In this document: in pieces, positions 52,610 through 62,994 of the stretch
How the letters are laid out: every line of letters starts with the position of its first letter
How positions within the stretch are numbered: position 1 is the stretch's first letter
Source: Clostridiaceae bacterium
GTDB lineage: Bacteria > Cyanobacteriota > Vampirovibrionia > Gastranaerophilales > Gastranaerophilaceae
Assembly (NCBI GenBank): GCA_022641775.1
Contig: JALCDS010000009.1
Location: 1 to 64,000, forward strand
Length of the DNA stretch: 64,000 bases
Direction: 5' to 3'
Notes under the pieces: model-generated
What the model was told of the DNA's origin: nothing
What the model saw: only the letters and a program-made list of their open reading frames with translations
The model's database searches: none
Made by a program: the position numbers and the translations under genes

Positions 52610-52888
52610 ATGAACAAAGAAGAATTAGTACAAGAAATTTCAAAAAAAGCAAGTGTAACACAAAAAGAAGCTTCTGAAGTATTGAGCGCTTTAATCGAAA
52701 CTATCCAAAAGACAGTTTCTAAAGGTAAAAAAGTTACTTTAGTTGGTTTTGGGACATTTGAATCTCGTAAGAGAGCTGCTAGAACTGGTAGAAACCCTCA
52801 AACTGGTAAGGAATTGAAAATCCCTGCTAGAACAGTTCCTGCTTTCTCAGCTGGTAAAAAATTCAAAACTATCGTTAACGGAAAATAG
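52610..52888 (+). CDS. hup: HU-type DNA-binding protein
   Basis: A 92-residue HU/IHF-family nucleoid protein: MNKEELVQEISKKASVTQKE, GFGTFESRKRAARTGRNPQT on the DNA-binding arms, and VPAFSAGKKFKTIV. The start is the ATG preceded by AAAAGGAG; a longer open frame reaching to 52433 has no such signal and reads through the promoter. The surrounding 207-base gap holds only this promoter and the leader of the divergent GT2 gene. A terminator follows directly. Confidence 0.96.
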   Translation: MNKEELVQEISKKASVTQKEASEVLSALIETIQKTVSKGKKVTLVGFGTFESRKRAARTGRNPQTGKELKIPARTVPAFSAGKKFKTIVNGK

Positions 52889-52912
52889 TTTTTCTGAAAA
52901 ACGATAATTGTG

Positions 52913-52945
52913 AAAGGCGTCAGGTATTTTCCCGACGCCTTTTTA
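52913..52945 (+). terminator. Terminator after HU
   Basis: AAGGCGTC and GACGCCTT form the stem, with GG/CC inside, followed by TTTTTATT. It is placed directly after the HU gene. Confidence 0.85.
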
Positions 52946-52969
52946 TTATACATTTTTATATAACGAGAT

Positions 52970-53003
52970 AAAAAAAGAAGAGCTAAAAAGCTCTTCTTTT
53001 TTA
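52970..53003 (-). terminator. Terminator after secF
   Basis: AAAAAAGAAGAGCT and AGCTCTTCTTTTTT form a perfect 14-bp stem around AAAA. The A/T runs serve both strands; on the minus strand it ends the secD-secF transcript. Confidence 0.85.
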
Positions 53004-53018
53004 TTATATTGTTTACAC

Positions 53019-54005
53019 TTACGCTAACTGTTTAGCTGTACCTGTTTTATCATTCCAGAAGTCAATTAACATTGAACAGAAGAAGATACTTGAATAAGTA
53101 CCAATAATGATACCTAAAATCATTGCAAGTACGAAATCTCTTGTTGTAACGCCACCAAAGAAATACAATGCAAACAATGTAATCAATGTTGTCATTGATG
53201 TATTAATACTTCTTGCTAATGTTTGGTTAACTGAAGCATCAACAATTTCTCCGAATGTCATCTTCTTAGAATAATATCTCAAGTTTTCTCTAATTCTATC
53301 AAATACAACAATTGTATCGTGAACAGAGAACCCGATTACTGTTAATACAGCTGTCAAGAACAATCCGTCAACCTGAACGTTATAAAACAATCCCAGTAAC
53401 GAAAATGCACCTATTACGAAAATAGTATCGTGAACCAATCCTAATATTGCGGATATCGCATAATCAAACCTGAATCGGAATGACAAGTATGCAATAATTG
53501 CTAAAATAGCAAGCGATAAGGCTATTAATGAATTTTTAAACAATTCTTTGCCTAAAGTAGGTCCGACAGAACTTACCTGAATCAAATCGGCATCTTTGTA
53601 TTCTTGTTTTACCGCATTTGTAATAGTATCTGCAGCATCTTTACTTTCTCCGATAAATTTCGTTCTTATTGAAATTATTGAAGTTATGTTTTTATTTTTT
53701 GCAGTAGGTTGAACATTCAAAATTTGAATATAAGGATCTTCCAAACCTGCTTTTTCCAAACTTGTTCTAGTCTTGCCCAAGCCTGAATTATCAATTTTAT
53801 CTTTTACACCATATTGCAAAATTGAACCACCGGTATAATCAATACCAACTTTCAACGGTGCATGACTTTCGTAATGAATTGATGAATAAATCATTGCGCA
53901 TATACCTGGTATTAACAGACAAGCTGATAATCCCATCCATAGCCATCTATATTTAACAATATGAACTTTATGTTTTTTTGACTTATTTGCTTCTATATCT
54001 GTCAT
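53019..54005 (-). CDS. secF: Protein translocase subunit SecF
   Basis: SecF works with SecD to pull proteins across the membrane using the ion gradient. The 328-residue protein has six membrane segments: TM1 in YRWLWMGLSACLLIPGICAMIY, a periplasmic domain with the D-x-x-GG motif KVGIDYTGGSILQY, and SFRFRFDYAISAILGLVHDT, IGFSVHDTIVVFDRIRENLR and SINTSMTTLITLFALYFFGG. AAGGGGGA precedes the ATG. It follows secD by 14 bases. Confidence 0.95.
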   Translation of the reverse strand: MTDIEANKSKKHKVHIVKYRWLWMGLSACLLIPGICAMIYSSIHYESHAPLKVGIDYTGGSILQYGVKDKIDNSGLGKTRTSLEKAGLEDPYIQILNVQPTAKNKNITSIISIRTKFIGESKDAADTITNAVKQEYKDADLIQVSSVGPTLGKELFKNSLIALSLAILAIIAYLSFRFRFDYAISAILGLVHDTIFVIGAFSLLGLFYNVQVDGLFLTAVLTVIGFSVHDTIVVFDRIRENLRYYSKKMTFGEIVDASVNQTLARSINTSMTTLITLFALYFFGGVTTRDFVLAMILGIIIGTYSSIFFCSMLIDFWNDKTGTAKQLA

Positions 54006-54019
54006 TATTATTTTCCCCC

Positions 54020-55327
54020 TTAATCCAACACGCCAAAACGAGCTTTTTCACGTTTTGTTTCTGTTGCAGTGTAACTTGTTCCTATTTCGTCTTTGCTAAG
54101 ACCAAATAGTGCCGGATATTTTAATTCACCTGTACCAAATATCAAGTGCATAAAGTTCTTAGTAATTGTAATCGCACTGAACATTGATACCATAACACCT
54201 ATTGCCAATGTTAAAGCGAAACCTTTAACAACACTGGTGCCTAAGAAATAAAGAATTGTACAAGTAATAATTGTCGTCATATTTGAATCGAAAATACTTG
54301 TAAAGGCTCTGTCAAAACCTGCATTGATTGCGGTAAATAAATTTCTACCGGCTCTCAACTCTTCTTTTGTTCTTTCAAAAATCAAGATGTTCGCATCAAC
54401 CGCCATACCTATTGACAAAATAAAACCTGCGATACCTGCAAGAGTCAATGTTACAGGGATTGCTTTAAACAAAGCAAACAAAATCAAACTATAAATGCAT
54501 AATGCGATATCTGCAATCAAACCAGGTAATCTGTAATATGCGATCATAAATAACATTACAAGACCAAGCCCGATAATACCTGCAAATTTTGATTTTGCAA
54601 TACTATCAGCACCAAGAGTAGGTCCGACAGTATTTTCTTCAATAATTTGAGCAGGAACAGGTAATGCACCTGCATTCAACAAGTCAACCATCTTTTTAGC
54701 TTCTGCATATTCAAATCCTGCATCACCACCGGAAATTTGAGCATTCCCACCGTAAATTGCTTCATTTACTCTAGGTGCTGATACCATTTGTCCATCAAAG
54801 AATATAGCCATATCCTTGCCAACTAAAGCACTTGTCAAATCTGCAAATTTCTTTGCACCTTTTGAATTAAATTCCAAACCTACAACCCAACGTCCTGCTG
54901 AGTCAGTAGTTAATGTTGATTTTGACAAATCACGACCTGTCAAACCTGTGTCTAGCCATATTTCAGAACCGTCTTTACCTTTACCAGGTTTTTTGAATTC
55001 CAATTGAGCAGTCTCGCCCAAAAATGCTTTTGCTTGTTTTAAATCTGTTACGTTAGGAATTTCAACAAGTAATCTTTTTTCGCCAACTTGTTGAACAACT
55101 GTTTCCGCAACACCAAGCTTATTAACACGAGTTTCAATTGCAACTTTTAACCTATCCATAACATCAGGAGTAATTTTACTTATATCCTTTGTAGTTTCGG
55201 CTTCAAGTGTCAATCTTGAACCACCGACAAGGTCCAGACCCAATTTCGTCGGTTTCATAATGATTGTAGCTATAGATATAATAGCTATTATAACAATCAT
55301 CCAGAACATTAAAATTTTGTTTTTCAC
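54020..55327 (-). CDS. secD: Protein translocase subunit SecD
   Basis: SecD is the larger subunit of the SecDF export motor. The 435 residues have an N-terminal membrane segment (ILMFWMIVIIAIISIATII), KLGLDLVGGSRLTLE, a periplasmic P1 head domain with FKKPGKGKDG and GLEFNSKGAKKFADLT, and five further membrane segments with GLVMLFMIAYYRLPGLIAD, GMAVDANILIFERTKEEL and FDSNMTTIITCTILYFLG. The start is GTG at 55327, preceded by AGAGGAA. The protein is shorter than E. coli SecD, as is common in many phyla. Confidence 0.95.
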   Translation of the reverse strand: MKNKILMFWMIVIIAIISIATIIMKPTKLGLDLVGGSRLTLEAETTKDISKITPDVMDRLKVAIETRVNKLGVAETVVQQVGEKRLLVEIPNVTDLKQAKAFLGETAQLEFKKPGKGKDGSEIWLDTGLTGRDLSKSTLTTDSAGRWVVGLEFNSKGAKKFADLTSALVGKDMAIFFDGQMVSAPRVNEAIYGGNAQISGGDAGFEYAEAKKMVDLLNAGALPVPAQIIEENTVGPTLGADSIAKSKFAGIIGLGLVMLFMIAYYRLPGLIADIALCIYSLILFALFKAIPVTLTLAGIAGFILSIGMAVDANILIFERTKEELRAGRNLFTAINAGFDRAFTSIFDSNMTTIITCTILYFLGTSVVKGFALTLAIGVMVSMFSAITITKNFMHLIFGTGELKYPALFGLSKDEIGTSYTATETKREKARFGVLD

Positions 55328-55386
55328 TTTTTATTCCTCTTATCTTCTACATATATTTTATATTTTAATATAATTTTTTGTTTACC

Positions 55387-56289
55387 TTACTTGGTTAATT
55401 CACTTTTAAATCCGTCTACAACTTTGAACAATTCTTTTTTCTCTTTATCTGAAAGTTCAACTAACGGACGTCTTACATATTCTTCAATCAATCCTTTATG
55501 GGCCAAAGCTGCTTTTACAGGGACCGGATTTGGAGCCATAAACAATTTTCTAAATACAGGATAAAGTTTTTTATGCATATTAACTGCTGCATAATATTCA
55601 CCTGTTTTATAATTTCTTATCATTGATTTCAATTCTTTGCCAAACAAATGCGAAGCAACCGAAACAACACCTCTTGCTCCAAGAGACATCATAGGCAAAG
55701 TCAAACTGTCATCCCCTGAATATATTGAAAAATCTTCAGGACATTCAAGTTTTAATTCTGTTATTGCATCCATATCAGGATAACTTTGCTTTACGGCTAC
55801 GATATTTTTAAAATCGTTCGCAAGTTTTGCAACAGTTTGTGGCAAAATATTTACGCCAGTTCTTGACGGAATATTGTAAATTATAATAGGTAACTTTGTA
55901 CTTTTGGCAACTGAAGCAAAATGTTCATACATTCCTTCTTGATTAGGTTTGTTATAATAAGGAACTACAGATAATATTGCATCTACTTCTTCTTTTTCTG
56001 AAAGCTTTGCTGTTTTTACAGCAGTTTCTGTAGAATTTGAGCCCGCATTCATAATAACTTTAGCACGTCCTGCTACAGCGCGTCTTACAGTACTCAAAAG
56101 TTCCAGTTCTTCATCATAAGACAAAGTAGGACCTTCCCCTGTTGTTGCAGCAACCAATAATGCATCGCTACCATTTGAAACAAGGTATTTTGCTAATTCT
56201 TCCGCTTTATCATAATCAATTTCTCTAGCACTATTCATTGGTGTAACCATTGCGGTTATAACTTCGCCGGCATCATATCTTAATGGCAT
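55387..56289 (-). CDS. dapA: 4-hydroxy-tetrahydrodipicolinate synthase
   Basis: DapA condenses pyruvate with aspartate semialdehyde at the start of the lysine and meso-DAP branch. The 300-residue TIM barrel has VTPMNSAREIDYDKAEELA, VAATTGEGPTLSYDEE, SVVPYYNKPNQEGMYEHF with the catalytic Tyr, YNIPSRTGVNI, and the Schiff-base Lys in IVAVKQSYPD. AGAGGT is well placed before the ATG. The gene sits 59 bases upstream of secD on the same strand; other dap genes are not adjacent. Confidence 0.96.
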   Translation of the reverse strand: MPLRYDAGEVITAMVTPMNSAREIDYDKAEELAKYLVSNGSDALLVAATTGEGPTLSYDEELELLSTVRRAVAGRAKVIMNAGSNSTETAVKTAKLSEKEEVDAILSVVPYYNKPNQEGMYEHFASVAKSTKLPIIIYNIPSRTGVNILPQTVAKLANDFKNIVAVKQSYPDMDAITELKLECPEDFSIYSGDDSLTLPMMSLGARGVVSVASHLFGKELKSMIRNYKTGEYYAAVNMHKKLYPVFRKLFMAPNPVPVKAALAHKGLIEEYVRRPLVELSDKEKKELFKVVDGFKSELTK

Positions 56290-56395
56290 AATGAACCTCT
56301 TTCTTCAATTCTCCTATATTCCAAGTCTTATCATGAGTATAATACAAACCAGAATATTTTAATTAAAATATTAAGAATAGTGAATAAAATCAAGT

Positions 56396-59300
56396 TTATT
56401 TTGAGGTTAATATCAATTTTGAACCGACATAATCAACTTTTTTATTATTATAAACATTATTATTCAATGAAATAAAATGATATTGAGGATTATACATAGT
56501 TTTCTTTGAGCCAAAGGCCGGTTGTGAAGCGTTAGGTTTTGCAGGCTTTGGTTCCAAATGATATAAATTTAATGTAGTATCAGAAATCGTAATAGGAACA
56601 GGTTTTTCAAAACTATCCAATTTTATCAAAACATATCCGGTATCATCAAAATATCTTACAACATATTTTGCATTTTCTTTATCAGCACTTCTGAAAACAG
56701 TACCATCAGGAAGCCCCGCACTAAGTCCGGCTTTAAAATCTTCACTTCCCTGACGTGCATCACCATACCCTCCAAGATATATCTTATCCACAGTTATAGG
56801 CGCTTTAGCAGGGTTGTAGTAATTTTCAGGACTAATTACACTACCATCATCATTTTTTATATTATTCAAATTCATTAAAGATACAGCCATATCACCATTT
56901 GGGCTTTGTCTTAATATTCCTGTAATTCCTGATTGTTGACGCAAAACATAAGGTGTACCATCATTTAAAGAATGCATTCTTGGATCATTTCTCAATCCCA
57001 TAATGTCATCAAATTCTTTATAATGTTTTGCTACAAATTCTTTATATTTATAAATATTCTTTTCATCTATCCATTCGTAATGGTTAGCATTTCGGTTTTG
57101 TTGATAAATATTTTTAGTCTTTTCTTCAAAACCTGAAGATGCCAAATCATCTCCGGAGAATAGCGTTGGAATCCCAGGCAAAGCTACTAAAACTTTCATC
57201 ATTCCCAAAAGTTTTGAAATTCCTCTATCCATAATAAATTCAAATGTTTGATTTTTTAAAGCCTTTTCATCATCTCTTGTTAATACAAGATTATGAGCAT
57301 ATTTTGCCTGATCAATTACCAATGGTATTGTTGCAGTAAAGTCTTTTACTCCAAAACCGTCAGCTTCAAAATAATGATCTTTATATTTTCCGTTTGTTAA
57401 ATCACATAAGGATTCTGCAATAGCGCTATAAACTTCAGAAGCTTTTTCGGGATTATTAGGATACATTGTTGCAATAGCATTTCCAAATCCACTGTTCAAT
57501 GCCCAACCCATAGCGCAAGCTTTTGGACTTGTATGGCTAAAATCTGTTGAATTTACTTCATTTATATCAACATTTCCGTCCATAAGTTTATTATGAGTAA
57601 GTTTATAAGCTTTTTCTCTTATTGCAGTATTAGAAGGATTGCTTAAATCGCCAAAGAACAAACTCATATCCATAGCCAAACAATGTAACATTCTTGGTTT
57701 ATCATGGTTACTTATAAAATTATACGAATACAATAATGATTCCAATTGCGCAGATTTCAAATACGGATTTGGAACATCATAAGATTCGTTATGCGTCAAT
57801 TTATCATAAATAGCATCTATTGATTTTTGTTTATCAAATGTTAATTCTCCATCTCTTTCTGTTGCAGGACCAAACATCTTGGCTATTGTTGAAAAGAAAT
57901 ATGAATAATTTGCAATTGTAGTCATTTCAGTTTTGTTCAAAAATTTAGGTACTATTTCATTTCTGTTATAACTTGAATTTTTACCATTTCCAATATTATA
58001 TAATGTATTTTCATCGGTAATTTCTGCCGCCATATATGCATTAGGATTTACTTTATGAATGTTTTTAGAAAAGTTCGCCCAAAAATCAGTGACTCCATTC
58101 CAAGTCTCATCAAAAGAAACTTCACCATTTCTCAACGCATCAATATCTGCCACATCTTTTGCAGCATCAATTCTCCAATCCAAACCGGCGCCGGTTTTAT
58201 CAACAATTAATCGGGCAAGTTCATAACTCTTTGGAGTTGTATCTTTTATACTCAAACGAATCGCTCTTGCGAGTTTGTCTTTATCAGATTGTCCAATATG
58301 TTTAATTCCTGATCTGATTTTTGTTGTCAAGTCAGCAACTTCATTTTCAACACTTATAGTATTTATACCCAAATCCTGCATATGAACATTTTTTAATTCA
58401 TCATATTTATATGACAGTTCACCTGTCTTACTATCATACCAATATTCCGCATTTGGAACCAAACTTTTGATAATGGCAAATTTTGCTATTTCTTTGGATA
58501 TAAGAGGTAAAACTTCTTGTCCTAAAGGTGTACAACCGTTCTTTTTATCATACAGTTGCATATTATTGCTCATTTCGCTATTAACCTTTGCCAAAATTTC
58601 TTTTGTAAAATCGCCAAGCTCATTTTCATATATTTTTTGAGTTTTTAAATATAAATCCTTATTGTCATCTTTCAGGTGAGGATTTCCCATTTCATACATT
58701 TCATATTTTGTCTTTCCTATTTGCTCCGGAGAAGATGCTCGTTTGCTCATAAAATGTGATGAAAATGCCGCAACAATATCATCACCCAGTTCCACAGTGT
58801 CAAGAGGGAAATTCATTATCGAACTCAATACCATCTCGTCATAATTCTTTTTAGAATTTATATGGTTACCAATATAGGTATCATCCATAACGTTTCTTAC
58901 CATATTTTCAGTTAATGAATCTCTTAATGAAAGTGGTAATTGAGGATTTGGTTTTCCATTTCGTCTTTCATTAACTTTATCCATAATAAGAGCATATGCT
59001 TCATCAGGTTTATTCGGATCAACACCTTTTAACTGTTGTGCAATATATGTAATTAAAGTATCACGTGTCTTTTCGCTCCAATATATACCTGAAGTTATTG
59101 CATAATCTTTTGCTTCACATGAATATCGATTATCAATAGCTTTTTTGTATGCACGTTCATTTTTAGGTACATTTAACATTTTCCAGTCATCTGCAGTAGA
59201 AGACATATATCGCAATTTCAAGATATCCGGGTTTGCATCCCAAGTATAAAAACCACTTTCAATATTTCTGTCTTCCAAGCTATAATTTTCAAATTGGGCA

Positions 59301-60607
59301 ATTAACCTGAGTGCATTATAACTATCAAGTTTAATTTTCTTATCTGCAGGTAATTCTTTATTAAGTTTGTTTATTTCATCTATATGTCTTTTTACAACAT
59401 TTTCGTCCACAACCATAAAACTGTTTGGAACAACAGTATCATTAGAGTTATTAACCTCTAATTTGTTTGGAAGACTCAATTTGTCATAAGATTGTATAAG
59501 CTTGTCTTCTTTAGTAAATTTATTTTTTACAAATCTCTTATCAAAAATTTGAATGTAAGTAGGTGCATATTTGTCATAATTACGACTCGCAGGACTATGT
59601 ATCTGACCTGTTTCGTCTTGATAATAATCATTTTTAGAATTTACGAATCTATAAGATATAACATCCTTTTTGGCACTAAAAACTCCGGGTTTTAATGGAG
59701 CCAAATCAAAACCTTCAACATTAAACCAATGGTAGAACGGTGAATCTTTTCCACGTTTCAAAACATCAGCAAAATGAATTCCCTCAATACCTTCATTTGT
59801 AAGTGCAGCATCAAAAACGAAGTTTTTATCTTTGATAAACATTTTTCTCATCAAAGATTGAAAATTATTAATATTCCCTAATGACAATGCCATCTGCATA
59901 TTATTCTTGGACCAATAGGCATGAGATGTTAAACTGTCATCAGTTCCTATTGGGGTTGAAATAATTCTTGAAAAGCTGTCGAACCTTCCATCATCCAAAT
60001 CACGTTCGATACCTGCTAAAGAACCGCCTATCTTGTTTGAAAACGTTTTGTTTGATTCTTGAACCTTAAGTAAAGCCACATTCCCGATTTTTTTGGGTTC
60101 ATTATCTCTGTCATAAACCCAAGCAGGATTGTATGAATCAGGGATAACCAACTTCATCGCGCCACCTTTTTTCAATCTCATATCATTTGGATACATAATA
60201 TTAAATTGATCATTTTCGCCCCCGTTTATGGCTTTGATTACCAAGCCGGCATCGGTTCTGTATGAAACATCTGACGGATTATTTTTACTAACAAGTTTAA
60301 ATCTGTACGCAAAAGGTTCATCTTTCTTTAGTCCGAAATGAGAGGTAATATTTACCTTGTTTGGTCCGTAATGAATCTGCAATGCATCTTTATCTGTAGA
60401 CAAGTCTTTTAACGGCTCATCTCCGGCTTTTGCATGTTTATCGTCATCTAATATTGCATCACGAAACTCAATATAACAATCATAATTTATGTCATCAAAA
60501 GGATAGAAAAATTTAAGTTCATTTTTCCCATCATCATTTTTCTGCTTGTAAAACCCTGTGAATCCGGTATTTTTTGAGGATATTTCAGAGTTCAGATTGA
60601 CCTTCAT
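56396..60607 (-). CDS. Giant 1403-residue GH13 protein
   Basis: A very large alpha-amylase-family protein with an intact triad: nucleophile D814 in GLDWRIDAAKD, acid E862 in AYMAAEITDE, and D969 in FISNHDKPRML. The first ~800 residues hold a beta-rich carbohydrate-module-like start (KFFYPFDDINYDCYIEFRD), ALQIHYGPNKVNITSHF, and long helical parts; the family normally reaches its nucleophile by about residue 250, so the insert is huge. The N-terminus MKVNLNSEISSKNTGFTG has no signal peptide but carries F16-T-G18. The end is a beta domain with DGTPYVLRQQSGITGILRQS and GTVFRSAD. AAGGAG lies nine bases before the ATG. Substrate and location are unknown. Confidence 0.88.
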   Translation of the reverse strand: MKVNLNSEISSKNTGFTGFYKQKNDDGKNELKFFYPFDDINYDCYIEFRDAILDDDKHAKAGDEPLKDLSTDKDALQIHYGPNKVNITSHFGLKKDEPFAYRFKLVSKNNPSDVSYRTDAGLVIKAINGGENDQFNIMYPNDMRLKKGGAMKLVIPDSYNPAWVYDRDNEPKKIGNVALLKVQESNKTFSNKIGGSLAGIERDLDDGRFDSFSRIISTPIGTDDSLTSHAYWSKNNMQMALSLGNINNFQSLMRKMFIKDKNFVFDAALTNEGIEGIHFADVLKRGKDSPFYHWFNVEGFDLAPLKPGVFSAKKDVISYRFVNSKNDYYQDETGQIHSPASRNYDKYAPTYIQIFDKRFVKNKFTKEDKLIQSYDKLSLPNKLEVNNSNDTVVPNSFMVVDENVVKRHIDEINKLNKELPADKKIKLDSYNALRLIAQFENYSLEDRNIESGFYTWDANPDILKLRYMSSTADDWKMLNVPKNERAYKKAIDNRYSCEAKDYAITSGIYWSEKTRDTLITYIAQQLKGVDPNKPDEAYALIMDKVNERRNGKPNPQLPLSLRDSLTENMVRNVMDDTYIGNHINSKKNYDEMVLSSIMNFPLDTVELGDDIVAAFSSHFMSKRASSPEQIGKTKYEMYEMGNPHLKDDNKDLYLKTQKIYENELGDFTKEILAKVNSEMSNNMQLYDKKNGCTPLGQEVLPLISKEIAKFAIIKSLVPNAEYWYDSKTGELSYKYDELKNVHMQDLGINTISVENEVADLTTKIRSGIKHIGQSDKDKLARAIRLSIKDTTPKSYELARLIVDKTGAGLDWRIDAAKDVADIDALRNGEVSFDETWNGVTDFWANFSKNIHKVNPNAYMAAEITDENTLYNIGNGKNSSYNRNEIVPKFLNKTEMTTIANYSYFFSTIAKMFGPATERDGELTFDKQKSIDAIYDKLTHNESYDVPNPYLKSAQLESLLYSYNFISNHDKPRMLHCLAMDMSLFFGDLSNPSNTAIREKAYKLTHNKLMDGNVDINEVNSTDFSHTSPKACAMGWALNSGFGNAIATMYPNNPEKASEVYSAIAESLCDLTNGKYKDHYFEADGFGVKDFTATIPLVIDQAKYAHNLVLTRDDEKALKNQTFEFIMDRGISKLLGMMKVLVALPGIPTLFSGDDLASSGFEEKTKNIYQQNRNANHYEWIDEKNIYKYKEFVAKHYKEFDDIMGLRNDPRMHSLNDGTPYVLRQQSGITGILRQSPNGDMAVSLMNLNNIKNDDGSVISPENYYNPAKAPITVDKIYLGGYGDARQGSEDFKAGLSAGLPDGTVFRSADKENAKYVVRYFDDTGYVLIKLDSFEKPVPITISDTTLNLYHLEPKPAKPNASQPAFGSKKTMYNPQYHFISLNNNVYNNKKVDYVGSKLILTSK

Positions 60608-60660
60608 GCATGCACTCCTTGTTACTCATTTATAACTCAACTGAATATATATTTTTGCGC

Positions 60661-60694
60661 TTATGTAAAATCTTGTTAACAAAATTTTACATAA
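60661..60694. repeat. 34-bp near-perfect palindrome
   Basis: TTATGTAAAATCTTGTT (60661-60677) is followed at once by AACAAAATTTTACATAA, its reverse complement with one mismatch. It lies in the 194-base gap between the giant GH13 gene and ahcY, 33 bases upstream of the ahcY -35 box. Read on the minus strand, its TTTACA could act as -35 of the GH13 promoter. There is no T-run, so an operator is more likely than a terminator. Confidence 0.7.
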
Positions 60695-60726
60695 CTATAT
60701 TTCTGTTTACAATTTATTGAAAACCC

Positions 60727-60754
60727 TTGATAAAATAATATTACAAGATAAAAT
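60727..60754 (+). promoter_or_regulatory. ahcY promoter
   Basis: TTGATA and TAAAAT are separated by 16 bases, 47 bases before the ahcY ATG. Confidence 0.55.
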
Positions 60755-60756
60755 AA

Positions 60757-62070
<1,314 letters not shown>

Positions 62071-62100
62071 TTACTAACCTCGTTTATATAATCAATTTTA

Positions 62101-62131
62101 GAAGAGTCGGTATTCATACCGGCTCTTTTTG
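62101..62131 (+). terminator. Terminator after ahcY
   Basis: AGAGTCGGTA pairs with TACCGGCTCT (one G-T pair) around TTCA, followed by TTTT. It is a strong intrinsic terminator. Confidence 0.85.
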
Positions 62132-62214
62132 TAATATATCTTTACATAAATAGCAATTCTGTATAGGATAGATACTTTATATATATACGAGGGAAAAATT
62201 AAGGGGAATCAATT

Positions 62215-62994
62215 TTGTTTTCATTTGGGTTTAACATTATAAATACAAGTCCTACACCATTATCAATGATGAACAATATGATGATGCTTAACAATTCAGC
62301 GAGTACATTTTCTCCACACGAATTTGAACTCAACGTATTGCAAGCCCCATCAATGAATATGAGTTTCCCAGGTAGCTTATTCAATACTGTAGATTTTAAC
62401 AATCCTTCTACAGCTCCTTTACCGGCAAGCAACTTTAGTTGTGTAAACTATCCACTTCCAATGATGCCTATGATGCCGATGTCTAATTTTGCATATATGC
62501 AAATGCCAAATGTATTTAGCATGTTCTCAAATATGGGTTCAATGTTTTCAAATTTATTCAACTTCAATTATAACAGTTTCAATACAAAATCAAATTTGCC
62601 TCAATTAAAAAATATTAATTACAATGCATCAAAAGGTGAAAGTTTGGCACAAAATGTAGCATCTTCAGTTGAAAAAGGTTCTACAGGATGGTGTGCTAAG
62701 TATGTAAAAAATGCTATTGCAAAAGCAGGCTTAGGAAATAAAACAGATGGCAATGCTTATCAATGTGCAGCAAAACTTGCAAACAACCCTAATTTTAAAG
62801 AAGTTAATGTTACAGGAAATGATTTAAAAAATCTTCCTGCAGGATGCGTAATTGTTTACAACAGAGGAGCCGCAGGCTACAGTTCTAAATACGGACATAT
62901 TGAAATATCATTAGGCAATGGCACTGCAGCAAGTGATTTTCTTAACAAAAATATAAAAGCATCAAATGATGTCAGAGTATTCGTTCCGGTTTAA
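62215..62994 (+). CDS. CHAP-like amidase with Met/Asn/Phe-rich N-terminus
   Basis: A 259-residue protein starting at TTG with AAGGGGA eight bases upstream. Residues 1-135 are low-complexity, rich in Met, Asn, Phe, Ser and Pro (MMNNMMMLNNSAS, MMPMMPMS, FSNMGSMFSNLFNFNYNSF). Residues 140-259 resemble a CHAP/NlpC-type cysteine amidase: GSTGWCAKYVKNAIAKAG with the candidate Cys, LPAGCVIVYN, and YGHIEISLGNGTAASDF with the candidate His. No signal peptide is visible. The enzyme may cut peptidoglycan or peptides after leaving the cell by another route. Its 3' end overlaps coaE by 23 bases. Confidence 0.75.
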   Translation: MFSFGFNIINTSPTPLSMMNNMMMLNNSASTFSPHEFELNVLQAPSMNMSFPGSLFNTVDFNNPSTAPLPASNFSCVNYPLPMMPMMPMSNFAYMQMPNVFSMFSNMGSMFSNLFNFNYNSFNTKSNLPQLKNINYNASKGESLAQNVASSVEKGSTGWCAKYVKNAIAKAGLGNKTDGNAYQCAAKLANNPNFKEVNVTGNDLKNLPAGCVIVYNRGAAGYSSKYGHIEISLGNGTAASDFLNKNIKASNDVRVFVPV

